The notes under the pieces were generated by a model. It worked only from the letters and a program-made list of their open reading frames with translations, ran no database searches and had not been told where the DNA came from. The translations under genes were made by a program, and so were the position numbers. From Nematostella vectensis (lineage: Eukaryota; Cnidaria; Anthozoa; Actiniaria; Edwardsiidae), in contig NC_064045.1 of the NCBI RefSeq assembly GCF_932526225.1, positions 124,001-188,000 on the forward strand: DNA of 64,000 nucleotides. The letters run 5' to 3'. Positions within the stretch are counted from its first letter, which is position 1. The number at the start of each line of letters is the position of its first letter. Positions 1 through 10,606 of the stretch are shown here, one piece after another.

Positions 1-377
1 CACTACCTACCCTATACCCCTAAATACCCACCCCTAACTAAGCTAGACCCTTTATGACTTGGCTGTAACTAAACTATACCACTGAGTACCCACCCCTAAC
101 TAATCTAAACCCCTACTACCTAGCACTTATTGCCCTATACCCCTGAGTACCAGCCCCTAACTAAGCTACATCCCTATGACCTAACACTTACTACCCTATA
201 TCCCTGCCTACCCATCCCTAACTGAATTACACCCCTATGACACCTAATCACATAACTACCCTTTACCCATGTATGACCAAGCGCTTACCAACTTGCACAC
301 CTGTGACCCTGCCGTTTATATCCTGTACCCCTGTGCACTCACCCCCTAATGCCACCGTCCTTACCTTAACACCCCTG
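1..377. repeat. Minisatellite and left arm of dyad 1
   Basis: 61-bp subrepeats occupy about 1-235. They are C-rich and G-poor on the + strand, and the recurring words are CTACACCCCTATGACCTAGC and CTATACCCCTGAGTACC. The left arm follows from about 236 and contains less repetitive sequence that is kept in every unit (CCATGTATGACCAAGCGC near 268, CCCCCTAATGCCACCGTCC near 342). No gene is seen. Confidence 0.9.
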
Positions 378-640
378 AAAAAGTCTCTAGTTTATCTTAC
401 CTGGATTCGAACCCTGGCCCGTTTGCTTGAGAAGCAAAGCCCGCACCACTGAGCCATAGCTCCACTCTCGAGATATCAAGGAAAAACTACTCTATACCTT
501 ATAAGGCTGGGTAAACAAGGCTATACGGTAGTTACTTCTAGTTTTTAAGAGAGTGTCGCGATAGCTCAGTGGTACGGGCTTGGCTTCTCAAAAAAGCGGC
601 CCCTGTTTCGAACCCAGGTCAGATCAACTTGGGATTTTTT
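378..640. repeat. Divergent tRNA-like dyad 1
   Basis: The minus-strand module lies at 378-469 and the plus-strand module at 551-640. The minus module has box A, box B GGTTCGAATCC and a T5 run (AAAAA on + at 378-382). The plus module has box A TAGCTCAGTGG, a changed box B (GTTTCGAACCC) and T6 at 635-640. The spacer holds CCTTATAAGG at 497-506. The two halves are imperfect reverse complements around about position 508: AACTACTCTATACCTT on the left faces AAGGCTATACGGTAGTT on the right. Confidence 0.85.
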
Positions 641-1770
641 CATGGGTGTTAAGATAAGGACGTTAAGGGGACGTTAAGATAAATGAGTTAGTGGATGAGT
701 TGACAGGTGTACAGGGTAATAAGAGTTGGTCAAACGGGTACTAGACTTCAAGGGATGGTAATGAGGGTCAATGATATCAAGAACTAGGTCATAAGGGTGC
801 AAGTTATGAATGAGTGGGTACACAGGGGTAGAGCGTATCAATGTCTTGGTCTTGGAGGTGCATGGTTTTAGGGGATGGTTTAACCAGTCACAGGGTTTCA
901 AGAGCTAGGTAATATGGGTACATTATAATAATTAAAAAGTAATGATTAATAATAATAATTAATAATAATAGTTAATAATAATTAATAATAATAGCTACCC
1001 TATATCCCTGAGTATCCACGCCTAACTAAGCTACACCCCTACGACCTTGCACTAACTACGCTATACTCCTGAATACCTACCCCTAACTGAGCCTCACCCC
1101 TATGACCTAGCAATATCTACACTTTACCCCTGAGTACCCAACACTTGCTAAGCTACACCCCTGTGACGTAGCACTAACTACCCTATACTCCTTAAAACCA
1201 TACCCTAACTAAACTACACCCCTATAACCCTGTGTACCCACTCCTAACTAAACTACACCCCTATGTCCTAGCACAAACTAGCCTATACGCCTGAGTACCC
1301 ACACCTAGCTAAGCTACACCCCTACGACCAAGCACTAACTGGCCTATACCCCTGAATACCCAACCCTAACTAAACTACACCTCTACTACCTAGCACTAAC
1401 TACCCCATACCCCTAAATACCCACCCCTAACTAAGCTACACCCTTTATGACTTGGCTGTAACTACCCTATACCACTGAGTACCCACCCCTAACTAATCTA
1501 AACCCCTACGACCTAGCACTAACTACCCTACACCAATGAGTACCAACCCCTAACTAAGCTACACCCCTATGACCTAACACTTACTACCCTATATCCCTGC
1601 CTACCCATCCCTAACTGACCTACACCCCTATGACACCTAATCACATAACTACCCTTTACCCATGTATGACCTAGCGCTTACCAGCTTGCACACCTGTGAC
1701 CCTGCCGTTTATATGCTTTTCCCCTGTGCACCCACCCCCTAATGCCACCGTCCTTACCTTAACACCCCTG
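641..1770. repeat. Right flank, TAA tract, minisatellite (unit 2)
   Basis: The right-flank block (641-923) is G-rich on + and contains the fixed words GATATCAAGAACTAGGTCAT and GTGCAAGTTATGAATGAGTG. It ends at GGGTACATTATAATAA. A TAA tract occupies 924-993. The minisatellite and left arm run from 994, starting with CTACCCTATATCCCTGAGTA, a start shared by almost all units. Confidence 0.88.
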
Positions 1771-2033
1771 AAAAAGTCTCTAGTTTATCTTACCTGGATT
1801 CGAACCCTGGCCCGTTTGCTTGAGAAGCGAAGCCCGCACCACTGAGCCATAGCTCCACTCTCGAGATATCAAGGAAAAACTACTCTATACCTTATAAGGC
1901 TGGGTAAACAAGGCTATACGGTAGTTACTTCTAGTTTTTAAGAGAGTGTCGCGATAGCTCAGTGGTACGGGCTTGGCTTCTCAAACAAGAGGCCCGTGTT
2001 TCGAACCCAGGTCAGATCAACTTGGGATTTTTT
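1771..2033. repeat. Divergent tRNA-like dyad 2
   Basis: Minus module 1771-1862 and plus module 1944-2033. The plus box B is GTTTCGAACCC and the T6 run is at 2028-2033. Box A is intact on both strands. The minus module reads GAGCTATGGCTC at its 5' end, a variant shared with dyads 1, 3 and 5. Confidence 0.85.
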
Positions 2034-2843
2034 CAGGGGTGTTAAGATAAGGACGTTAAGGGGACGTTAAGATAAATGAGTTAGTGGATGAGTTGACAGG
2101 TGTACAGGGTAACAAGAGTTGGTCAAACGGGTACTAGACTTCAAGGGATGGTAATAAGGGTCAATGATATCAAGAACTAGGTCATAAGGGTGCAAGTTAT
2201 GAATGAGTGGGTACACAGGGGTAGAGCGTATCAATGGCTTGGTCTTGGAGGTGCAGGGTTTTAGGGGATGGTTCAACCAGTCACAGGGTTTCAAGAGCTA
2301 GGTAATATGGGTACATTATAATAATAAATAATAATAATTAATAATAATAGCTACCCTATATCCCTGAGTATCCACGCCTAACTAACCTACACCTCTACTA
2401 CCTAGCACTAACTACCCTATACCCCTAAATACCCACCCCTAACTAAGCTAGACCCTTTATGACTTGGCTGTAACTAAACTATACCACTGAGTACCCACCC
2501 CTAACTAATCTAAACCCCTACTACCTAGCACTAACTACCCTACACCCATGAGTACCCACCGCTAACTAAGCTACACCCCTATGACTTAGCACTTATTGCC
2601 CTATACCCCTGAGTACCAGCCCCTAACTAAGCTACACCCCTATGACCTAACACTTATCACCCTATATCCCTGCCTACCCATCCCTAACTGACCTACACCC
2701 CTATGACACCTAATCACATAACTACCCTTTACCCATGTATGACCAAGCGCTTACCAACTTGCACACCTGTGACCCTGCCGTTTATATCCTGTACCCCTGT
2801 GCACTCACCCCCTAATGCCACCGTCCTTACCTTAACACCCCTG
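2034..2843. repeat. Right flank, short TAA tract, minisatellite
   Basis: Right-flank block 2034-2314, TAA tract 2315-2349, minisatellite and left arm 2350-2843. From 2406 the sequence nearly duplicates the start of the window, with one additional 61-bp subrepeat. Confidence 0.88.
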
Positions 2844-3106
2844 AAAAAGTCTCTAGTTTATCTTACCTGGATTCGAACCCTGGCCCGTTTGCTTGAGAAG
2901 CAAAGCCCGCACCACTGAGCCATAGCTCCACTCTCGAGATATCAAGGAAAAACTACTCTATACCTTATAAGGCTGGGTAAACAAGGCTATACGGTAGTTA
3001 CTTCTAGTTTTTAAGAGAGTGTCGCGATAGCTCAGTGGTACGGGCTTGGCTTCTCAAACAAGCGGCCCCTGTTTCGAACCCAGGTCAGATCAACTTGGGA
3101 TTTTTT
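2844..3106. repeat. Divergent tRNA-like dyad 3
   Basis: Minus module 2844-2935 and plus module 3017-3106, with T6 at 3101-3106. It is nearly identical to dyad 1 at an offset of 2466, including the variant plus-strand reading AAGCGGCCCCTGTTTCG. This points to a recent local duplication. Confidence 0.85.
2963..2972. promoter_or_regulatory. Central CCTTATAAGG palindrome (example)
   Basis: A perfect 10-bp palindrome lies between the two divergent modules. It fits the CArG-box form CC(A/T)6GG and also contains a TATA-like core. It is about 30 bp from the 5' end of the minus module and about 45 bp from the plus module. Nearly every dyad keeps it. Dyads with CCTTATATGG (27.3, 37.3 and 45.4 kb) still fit the CArG form, while dyad 6 (TCTTATAAGG) does not. 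Protein binding is inference only. Confidence 0.4.
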
Positions 3107-4456
3107 CAGGGGTGTTAAGATAAGGACGTTAAGGGGACGTTAAGATAAATGAGTTAGTGGATGAGTTGACAGGTGTACAGGGTAACAAGAGTTGGTCAAA
3201 CGGGTACTAGACTTCAAGGGATGGTAATGAGAGTCAATAATATCAAGAACTAGGTCATAAGGGTGCAAGTTATGAATGAGTGGGTACACAGGGGTAGAGC
3301 GTATCAATGTCTTGGTCTTGTAGGTGCATGGTTTTAGGGGATGGTTTAACCAGTCACAGGGTTTCAAGAGCTAGGTAATATGGGTACATTATAATAATTA
3401 AAAAGTAATGATTAATAATAATAATTAATAATAATAGTTAATAATAATTAATAATAATATCTACCCTATATCCCTGAGTATCCACGCCTAACTAAGCTAC
3501 ACCCCTACGACCTTGCACTAACTACGCTATACTCCTGAATACCTACCCCTAACTGAGCCTCACCCCTATGACCTAGCAATATCTACACTTTACCCCTAAG
3601 TACCCAACACTTGCTAAGCTACACCCCTGTGACGTAGCACTAACTACCCTATACTCCTTAAAACCATACCCTAACTAAACTACACCCCTATAACCCTGTG
3701 TACCCACTCCTAACTAAACTACACCCCTATGTCCTAGCACAAACTAGCCTATACCCCTGAGTACCCTCACCTAGCTAAGCTACAGCCCTACGACCTAGCA
3801 CTAACTGGCCTATACCCCTGAATACCCAACCCTAACTAAACTACACCCCTATAACCCTGTGTACCCACTCCTAACTAAACTACACCTCTATGTCCTAGCA
3901 CTAACTAGCCTATACCCCTAAGTACATACACCTAGCTAAGCTACACCCCTACGACCTAGGACTAACTAGCCTATACCCCTGAATACCCAACCCTAACTAA
4001 ACTACACCTCTACTACCTAGCACTAACTACCCTATACCCCTGAATACCCACCCGTAACTAAGTTACACCATTATGACTTGGCTGTAACTACCCTATACCC
4101 CTGAGTACCCACCCCTAACTAAGCTAAACCCCTACGACCTAGCACTAACTACCCTATACCCATGAGTACCCACCGCTAACTAAGTTACATCCTATGACTT
4201 AGCACTTGCTACCCTATACCCCTGAGTACCAACCACTAAAAAAGCTACACCCCTATGAACTAGCACTTACTACCCTATACCCCTGCCTACCCATCCCTAA
4301 CTGACCTACACCCCTATGACACCTAATCACATAACTCCCTTTTACCCATATATGACCAAGCCCTTACCAACTTGCACCCCTGTTACCCTGCCGTTCATAT
4401 CCTGTACCCCTGTGCACTCACCCCCTAATGCCATCGTCTTTACCTTAACACCAATG
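3107..4456. repeat. Right flank, TAA tract, long minisatellite
   Basis: Right-flank block 3107-3387, TAA tract 3388-3459, minisatellite and left arm 3461-4456. The minisatellite is longer than in neighbouring units because extra 61-bp subrepeats are present around 3660-3960. No gene is seen. Confidence 0.88.
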
Positions 4457-4720
4457 AAAAAGTCTCTAGTTTATCTTACCTTAATTCGAACCCGGGCCCG
4501 TTTGCTTCAGAAGCGGAGCCCGTACCACTGAGCCATAGCGCCACTCTCGAGATATCAAGGAAAAACTACTCTATACCTTATAAGGCTGGGTAAACAAGGC
4601 TATACGGTAGTTACTTCTAGTTTTCAAGAGAGTGGCGCGATAGCTCAGTGGTACGGGCTTCGCTTCACACGCAAGAGGACCGGGGTTCGAATCCAGGTAA
4701 GATCAACTTGAGATTTGTTT
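4457..4720. repeat. Divergent tRNA-like dyad 4, weak plus terminator
   Basis: Minus module 4457-4548 and plus module 4630-4720. The plus module has box A TAGCTCAGTGG and box B GGTTCGAATCC, but its anticodon-loop region reads TTCACAC (nominal CAC) and its terminator is interrupted as TTTGTTT (4714-4720). The minus module has TTAATTCGAACCCGG, which alters the end of box B. Confidence 0.83.
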
Positions 4721-5902
4721 AGTGTTGTAAAGACAATAACTTAAGGGGACGTTAAGATAAGTGAGTTTGTGGGTGATTTGACATGTGTACAGGCTAACAA
4801 GAGTTGGTCAAAGGGGTACTAGGTTTCACGAAATGGTAATAAGGGTCAATGATATCAAGAACTAGGTCATAGGGGTGCAAGTTATGAATGAGTGGGTACC
4901 CAGTGGTAGAGGGTATCAATGTCTTGGTCTTGGAGGTGCTGTGTTTTAGGGGATGGTTTAACCAGTCACAGGGTTTCAAGAGCTAGGTAATATGGGTATA
5001 TTATAATAATTAAAAAGTAATAATTAATAATAATAATTAATAATAATAATAATTAATAATAATAGCTACCCTATATCCCTGAGTATCCACGCCTAACTAA
5101 GCTACACCCATACGACCTTGCACTAACTACGCTATACTCCTGAATACCTATCCCTAACTGAGCCTCACCCCTATGACCTAGCAATATCTACACTTTACCC
5201 CTGAGTACCCAACACTTGCTAAGCTACACCCCTGTGACGTAGCACTAACTACCCTATACTCCTTAAAACCATACCCTAACTAAACTACACCCTTATAACC
5301 CTGTGTACCCACTCCTAACTAAACTACACCCCTATGTCCTAGCACAAACTAGACTATACCCCTGAGTACCCACACCTAGCTAAGCTACACCCCTACGACC
5401 TAGCACTAACTGGCCTATACCCCTGAATACCCAACCCTAACTAAACTACACCTCTACTACCTAGCACTAACTACCCTATACCCCTAAATACCCACCCCTA
5501 ACTAAGCTACACCCTTTATGACTTGGCTGTAACTACCCTATACCACTGAGTACCCACCCCTAACTAATCTAAACCCGTACGACCTAGCACTAACTACCCT
5601 ACACCAATGAGTACCCACCGCTAACTAAGCTACACCCCTATGACTTAGCACTTATTGCCCTATACACCTGAGTACCAACCCCTAACTAAGCTACACCCCT
5701 ATGACCTCACACTTACTACCCTATATCCCTGCCTACCCATCCCTAACTGACCTACACCCCTATGACAACTAATCACATAACTACCCTTTACCCATGTATG
5801 ACCAAGCGCTTACCAACTTGCACACCTGTGACCCTGCCGTTTATATGCTTTTCCACTGTGCACCCACCCCCTAATGCCACCGTCCTTACCTTAACACCCC
5901 TG
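4721..5902. repeat. Right flank, TAA tract, minisatellite
   Basis: Right-flank block 4721-4998, TAA tract 4999-5063, minisatellite and left arm 5064-5902. The stretch from about 4170 to 5612, which includes dyad 4, recurs at about 8408-9850 with a constant offset of 4238. Confidence 0.88.
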
Positions 5903-6165
5903 AAAAAGTCTCTAGTTTATCTTACCTGGATTCGAACCCTGGCCCGTTTGCTTGAGAAGCGAAGCCCGCACCACTGAGCCATAGCTCCACTCTCGAGATA
6001 TCAAGGAAAAACTACCCTATACCTTATAAGGCTGGGTAAACAAGGCTATACGGTAGTTACTTCTAGTTTTTAAGAGAGTGGCGCGATAGCTCAGTGGTAC
6101 GGGCTTGGCTTCTCAAACAAGAGGCCCGTGTTTCGAACCCAGGTCAGATCAACTTGGGATTTTTT
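5903..6165. repeat. Divergent tRNA-like dyad 5
   Basis: Minus module 5903-5994 and plus module 6076-6165, with T6 at 6160-6165. The plus 5' end is GAGTGGCGCG, unlike the GAGTGTCGCG of dyads 1-3. Box B on plus is GTTTCGAACCC. Confidence 0.85.
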
Positions 6166-7279
6166 CAGGGGTGTTAAGATAAGGACGTTAAGGGGACGTT
6201 AAGATAAATGAGTTAGTGGATGAGTTGACAGGTGTACAGGGTAACAAGAGTTGGTCAAACGGGTACTAGACTTCAAGGGATGGTAATAAGGGTCAATGAT
6301 ATCAAGAACTAGGTCATAGGGGTGCAAGTTATGAATGAGTGGGTACACAGGGGTAGAGCGTATCAATGGCTTGGTCTTGGAGGTGCAGGGTTTTAGGGGA
6401 TGGTTCAACCAGTCACAGGGTTTCAAGAGCTAGGTAATATGGGTGCATTATAATAATAAATAATAATAATTAATAATACTAGCTACCCTATATCCCTGAG
6501 TATCCATCCCTAACTAAGCTACACCCCTACGACCTAGCACTAATTACGCTATACTCCTGAATACCTTCCCCTAAATAAGCCTCACCCCTATGACCTATCA
6601 ATAACTACACTTTAAACCTGAGTACCCAACCCTTGCTAAGCTACACCCCTGTGACGTAGCACTAACTACCTTATACCCCTGAATACCCAACCGAAACTAA
6701 ACTACACCCCTATGTCCTAGAACTAACTAGCCTATACCCCTAAGTACAAACACCTAGCTAAGCTACACCCCTACGACCTAGGACTAACTAGCCTATACCC
6801 CTGAATACCCAACCCTAACTAAACTACACCTCTACTACCTAGCACTAACTACCCTATACCCCTGAATACCCACCCGTAACTAAGTTACACCATTACGACT
6901 TGGCTGTAACTACCCTATACCCCTGAGTACCCACCCCTAACTAAGCTAAACCCCTACGACCTAGCACTAACTACCCTACACCCATGAGTACCCACCGCTA
7001 ACTAAGCTACACCACTATGACTTAGCACTTATTACCCTATACCCCTGAGTACCAACCCCTAACTAAGCTACACCCCTATGACCTAGCACTTACTACCCTA
7101 TATCCCTGCCTACCCATCCCTAACTGACCTACACCCCTATGACACCTAATCACATAACTACCCTTTACCCATGTATGACCAAGCGCTTACCAACTTGCAC
7201 ACCTGTGACCCTGCCGTCTATATGCTTTTACCCTGTGCACCCACCCACTAATGCCACCGTCCTTACCTTAACACCCCTG
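6166..7279. repeat. Right flank, short TAA tract, minisatellite
   Basis: Right-flank block 6166-6447, TAA tract 6448-6479, minisatellite and left arm 6481-7279. Subrepeats are more diverged here (for example AACCGAAACTAAAC near 6690). Confidence 0.87.
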
Positions 7280-7371
7280 AAAAAGTCTCTAGTTTATCTT
7301 ACCTGGATTCGAACCCTGGCCCGTTTGCTTGAGAAGCGAAGCCCGTACCACTGAGCCATAGCGCCACTCTC
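7280..7371 (-). ncRNA. tRNA-like Pol III module, minus (dyad 6, example)
   Basis: This is the best-preserved example of the minus module. Box A TGGCTCAGTGG is at 7348-7358 and box B GGTTCGAATCC at 7305-7315, both read on the minus strand, followed by a T5 run at 7280-7284. The anticodon-arm region reads TTCGC-TTCTCAA-GCAAA, with a nominal CTC triplet and one mismatch in the stem. The D-stem GCTC can pair with GGGC. The first seven bases do not pair with the bases after the T arm, so no acceptor stem forms. Expected product: an RNA of roughly 90 nt if transcribed. Transcription is inferred from promoter and terminator layout only. Confidence 0.5.
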
Positions 7372-7452
7372 GAGATATCAAGGAAAATCTACTCTATATC
7401 TTATAAGGCTGGGTAAACAAGGCTATACGGTAGTTACTTCTAGTTTTCAAGA
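7372..7452. other. Dyad 6 spacer
   Basis: About 80 bp between the two divergent modules, with recurring words GAGATATCAAGGAAAA, AAGGCTGGGTAAACAAGG and GTAGTTACTTCTAGTTTTC. The outer ends are reverse complements (CCACTCTC and GAGAGTGG). In this copy the central palindrome is broken to TCTTATAAGG. Confidence 0.7.
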
Positions 7453-7463
7453 GAGTGGCGCGA

Positions 7464-7474
7464 TAGCTCAGTGG
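7464..7474 (+). promoter_or_regulatory. Internal box A (example)
   Basis: TAGCTCAGTGG matches the Pol III type 2 box A consensus TRGCNNAGYNGG over the visible positions. The same word, or TGGCTCAGTGG, recurs in most modules of the window on both strands. Confidence 0.7.
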
Positions 7475-7506
7475 TACGGGCTTCGCTTCTCAAACAAGAG
7501 GCCCGT

Positions 7507-7517
7507 GGTTCGAATCC
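7507..7517 (+). promoter_or_regulatory. Internal box B (example)
   Basis: GGTTCGAATCC is a perfect match to the TFIIIC-binding consensus GGTTCGANNCC. It starts 33 bp after the end of box A, within the tRNA-like range. Variants elsewhere include GGTCCGAATCC and GTTTCGAATCC. Confidence 0.72.
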
Positions 7518-7536
7518 GGGTCAGATCAACTTGGGA

Positions 7537-7542
7537 TTTTTT
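7537..7542 (+). terminator. Pol III T-run terminator (example)
   Basis: Six T residues 19 bp after box B, in the context TTGGGATTTTTTCAGGGGTG. Most plus modules have T6 to T8 here and minus modules T5. Breaks in other copies are noted under their dyads. Confidence 0.6.
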
Positions 7543-8694
7543 CAGGGGTGTTAAGATAAGGACGTTAAGGGGACGTTAAGATAAGTGAGTTAGTGGATGA
7601 GTTGACAGGTGTACAGGGTAACAAGAGTTGGTCAAACGGGTACTAGACTTCAAGGGATGGTAATAAGGGTTAATGATATCAAGAACTAGGTCATAGGGGT
7701 GCAAGTTATGAATGAGTGGGTACACAGGGGTAGAGGGTATCAATGGCTTGGTCTTGGAGGTGCAGGGTTTTAGGGGATGGTTCAACCAGTCACAGGGTTT
7801 CAAGAGCTAGGTAATATGGGTACATTATAATAATAAATAATAATAATTAATAATAATAGCTACCCTACATCCCTGAGTATCCACGCCTAACTAAGCTACA
7901 CCCCTACGACCTAGCACTAACTACGCTATACACCTGAATACCTACCCCTAACTGAGCCTCACCCCTATGACCTATCAATATCTACACTTTAACCCTGAGT
8001 ACCCAACACTTGCTAAGCTACACCCCTGTGACAAAGCACTAACTACCCTATACCCCTTAAAACCATACCCTAACTAAACTACACCCCTATAACCCTGTGT
8101 ACCCACTCCTAACTAAACTACACCTCTATGTCCTAGCACAAACTAGCCTATACCCTTGAGTAACCACACCTAGCTAAGCTACACCTATACGACCTAGCAC
8201 TAACTGGCCTATACCCCTGAATAACCAACCCTAATTAAACTACACCTCTACTACCTAGCACTAACTACCCTATACCCCTGAATACCCACCCCTAACTAAG
8301 CTACACCCTTATGACTTGGCTGTAACTACCCTATACCCCTTAGTACCCACCCCTAACTAAGCTACACCCCTACGACCTAGCACTAGCTACCCTATACCCA
8401 TGAGTACCCACCGCTAACTAAGTTACATCCTATGACTTAGCACTTGCTACCCTATACCCCTGAGTACCAACCACTAAAAAAGCTACACCCCTATGAACTA
8501 GCACTTACTACCCTATACCCCTGCCTACCCATCCCTAACTGACCTACACCCCTATGACACCTAATCACATAACTCCCTTTTACCCATATATGACCAAGCC
8601 CTTACCAACTTGCACCCCTGTTACCCTGCCGTTCATATCCTGTACCCCTGTGCACTCACCCCCTAATGCCATCGTCTTTACCTTAACACCAATG
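7543..8694. repeat. Right flank, short TAA tract, minisatellite
   Basis: Right-flank block 7543-7824, TAA tract 7825-7857, minisatellite and left arm 7859-8694. From about 8408 it matches the 4170 region at offset 4238. Confidence 0.88.
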
Positions 8695-8958
8695 AAAAAG
8701 TCTCTAGTTTATCTTACCTTAATTCGAACCCGGGCCCGTTTGCTTGAGAAGCGAAGCCCGTACCACTGAGCCATAGCGCCACTCTCGAGATATCAAGGAA
8801 AAACTACTCTATACCTTATAAGGCTGGGTAAACAAGGCTATACGGTAGTTACTTCTAGTTTTCAAGAGAGTGGCGCGATAGCTCAGTGGTACGGGCTTCG
8901 CTTCACAAGCAAGAGGACCGGGGTTCGAATCCAGGTAAGATCAACTTGAGATTTGTTT
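8695..8958. repeat. Divergent tRNA-like dyad 7, copy of dyad 4
   Basis: Minus module 8695-8786 and plus module 8868-8958. It shares the interrupted terminator TTTGTTT (8952-8958) and the TTCACAA loop with dyad 4. The minus module differs slightly (CTTGAGAAGCGAAG here, CTTCAGAAGCGGAG there). Confidence 0.83.
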
Positions 8959-10606
8959 AGTGTTGTAAAGACAATAACTTAAGGGGACGTTAAGATAAGT
9001 GAGTTTGTGGGTGATTTGACATGTGTACAGGCTAACAAGAGTTGGTCAAAGGGGTACTAGGTTTCACGAAATGGTAATAAGGGTCAATGATATCAAGAAC
9101 TAGGTCATAGGGGTGCAAGTTATGAATGAGTGGGTACCCAGTGGTAGAGGGTATCAATGTCTTGGTCTTGGAGGTGCTGTGTTTTAGGGGATGGTTTAAC
9201 CAGTCACAGGGTTTCAAGAGCTAGGTAATATGGGTATATTATAATAATTAAAAAGTAATAATTAATAATAATAATTAATAATAATAATAATTAATAATAA
9301 TAGCTACCCTATATCCCTGAGTATCCACGCCTAACTAAGCTACACCCATACGACCTTGCACTAACTACGCTATACTCGTGAATACCTACCCCTAACTGAG
9401 CCTCACCCCTATGACCTAGCAATATCTACACTTTACCCCTGAGTACCCAACACTTGCTAAGCTACACCCCTGTGACGTAGCACTAACTACCCTATACTCC
9501 TTAAAACCATACCCTAACTAAACTACACCCTTATAACCCTGTGTACCCACTCCTAACTAAACTACACCCCTATGTCCTAGCACAAACTAGCCTATACCCC
9601 TGAGTACCCACACCTAGCTAAGCTACACCCCTACGACCTAGCACTAACTGGCCTATACCCCTGAATACCCAACCCTAACTAAACTACACCTCTACTACCT
9701 AGCACTAACTACCCTATACCCCTAAATACCCACCCCTAACTAAGCTACACCCTTTATGACTTGGCTGTAACTACCCTATACCACTGAGTACCCACCCCTA
9801 ACTAATCTAAACCCGTACGACCTAGCACTAACTACCCTACACCAATGAGTATCCACGCCTAACTAAGCTACACCCATACGACCTTGCACTAACTACGCTA
9901 TACTCCTGAATACCTACCCCTAACTGAGCCTCACCCCTATGACCTAGCAATATCTACACTTTACCCCTGAGTACCCAACACTTGCTAAGCTACACCCCTG
10001 TGACGTAGCACTAACTACCCTATACCCCTTAAAACCATACCCTAACTAAACTACACCCCTATAACCCTGTGTACCCACTCCTAACTAAACTACACCCCTA
10101 TGTCCTAGCACAAACTAGCCTATACCCCTGAATACCCAACCCTAACTAAACTACACCTCTACTACCTAGCACTAACTACCCTATACCCCTAAATACCCAC
10201 CCCTAACTAAGCTACACCCTTTATGACTTGGCTGTAACTACCCTATACCACTGAGTACCCACCCCTAACTAATTTAAACCCCTACGACCTAGCACTAGCT
10301 ACCCTATACCCATGAGTACCCACCGCTAACTAAGTTACACCCTATGACTTAGCACTTACTACCTTATACCCCTGAGTACCAACCCCTAAAAAAGCTACAC
10401 CCCTATGAACTAGCACTTACTACCCTATACCCCTGCCTACCCATCCCTAACTGACCTACACCCCTATGACACCTAATCACATAACTACCCTTCACCCATA
10501 TATGTCCAAGCGCTTACCAACTTGCACCCCTGTTACCCTGCCGTTTATATCTTGTACCCCTGTGCACTCACCCCCTAATGCCATCGTCCTAACCTTAACA
10601 CCAATG
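8959..10606. repeat. Right flank, TAA tract, internally duplicated minisatellite
   Basis: Right-flank block 8959-9237, TAA tract 9238-9301, minisatellite and left arm 9302-10606. The array is about 500 bp longer than usual because a stretch starting ATCCACGCCTAACTAAGC at about 9322 starts again at about 9850, a tandem duplication of about 528 bp within the minisatellite. Confidence 0.87.

Larger units (their letters stand above)
7453..7542 (+). ncRNA. tRNA-like Pol III module, plus (dyad 6, example)
   Basis: Box A TAGCTCAGTGG at 7464-7474, box B GGTTCGAATCC at 7507-7517, T6 terminator at 7537-7542. D-stem GCTC (7466-7469) pairs with GGGC (7478-7481) around an 8-nt loop. The anticodon arm would be TTCGC (7482-7486), loop TTCTCAA (7487-7493) and ACAAG (7494-7498), which pairs poorly. 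The nominal anticodon is CTC (7489-7491), which would be Glu in a real tRNA. The acceptor strand GGCGCGA does not match TCAGATC after the T arm. It is a tRNA-derived element with complete internal promoter boxes. It is probably not a charged tRNA. Confidence 0.5.

Noticed and set aside
237-452. Repeated 60-118-codon open frames on both strands next to nearly every dyad
   Set aside because: They are frames through the minisatellite, flank and reverse-complement tRNA-like sequence. Their ends (for example LARLLEKRSPYH) are the translation of an antisense tRNA body, the stop comes from box A, many copies are shifted or cut, and no known domain is visible.
994-1770. CRISPR array
   Set aside because: The 61-bp units are contiguous degenerate repeats without unique spacers, and no cas-like genes are present.
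7453-7542. Functional tRNA-Glu(CTC) genes
   Set aside because: The acceptor stem does not pair, the anticodon stem is poor and the triplet drifts between copies. Only the promoter boxes and D-stem are tRNA-like.
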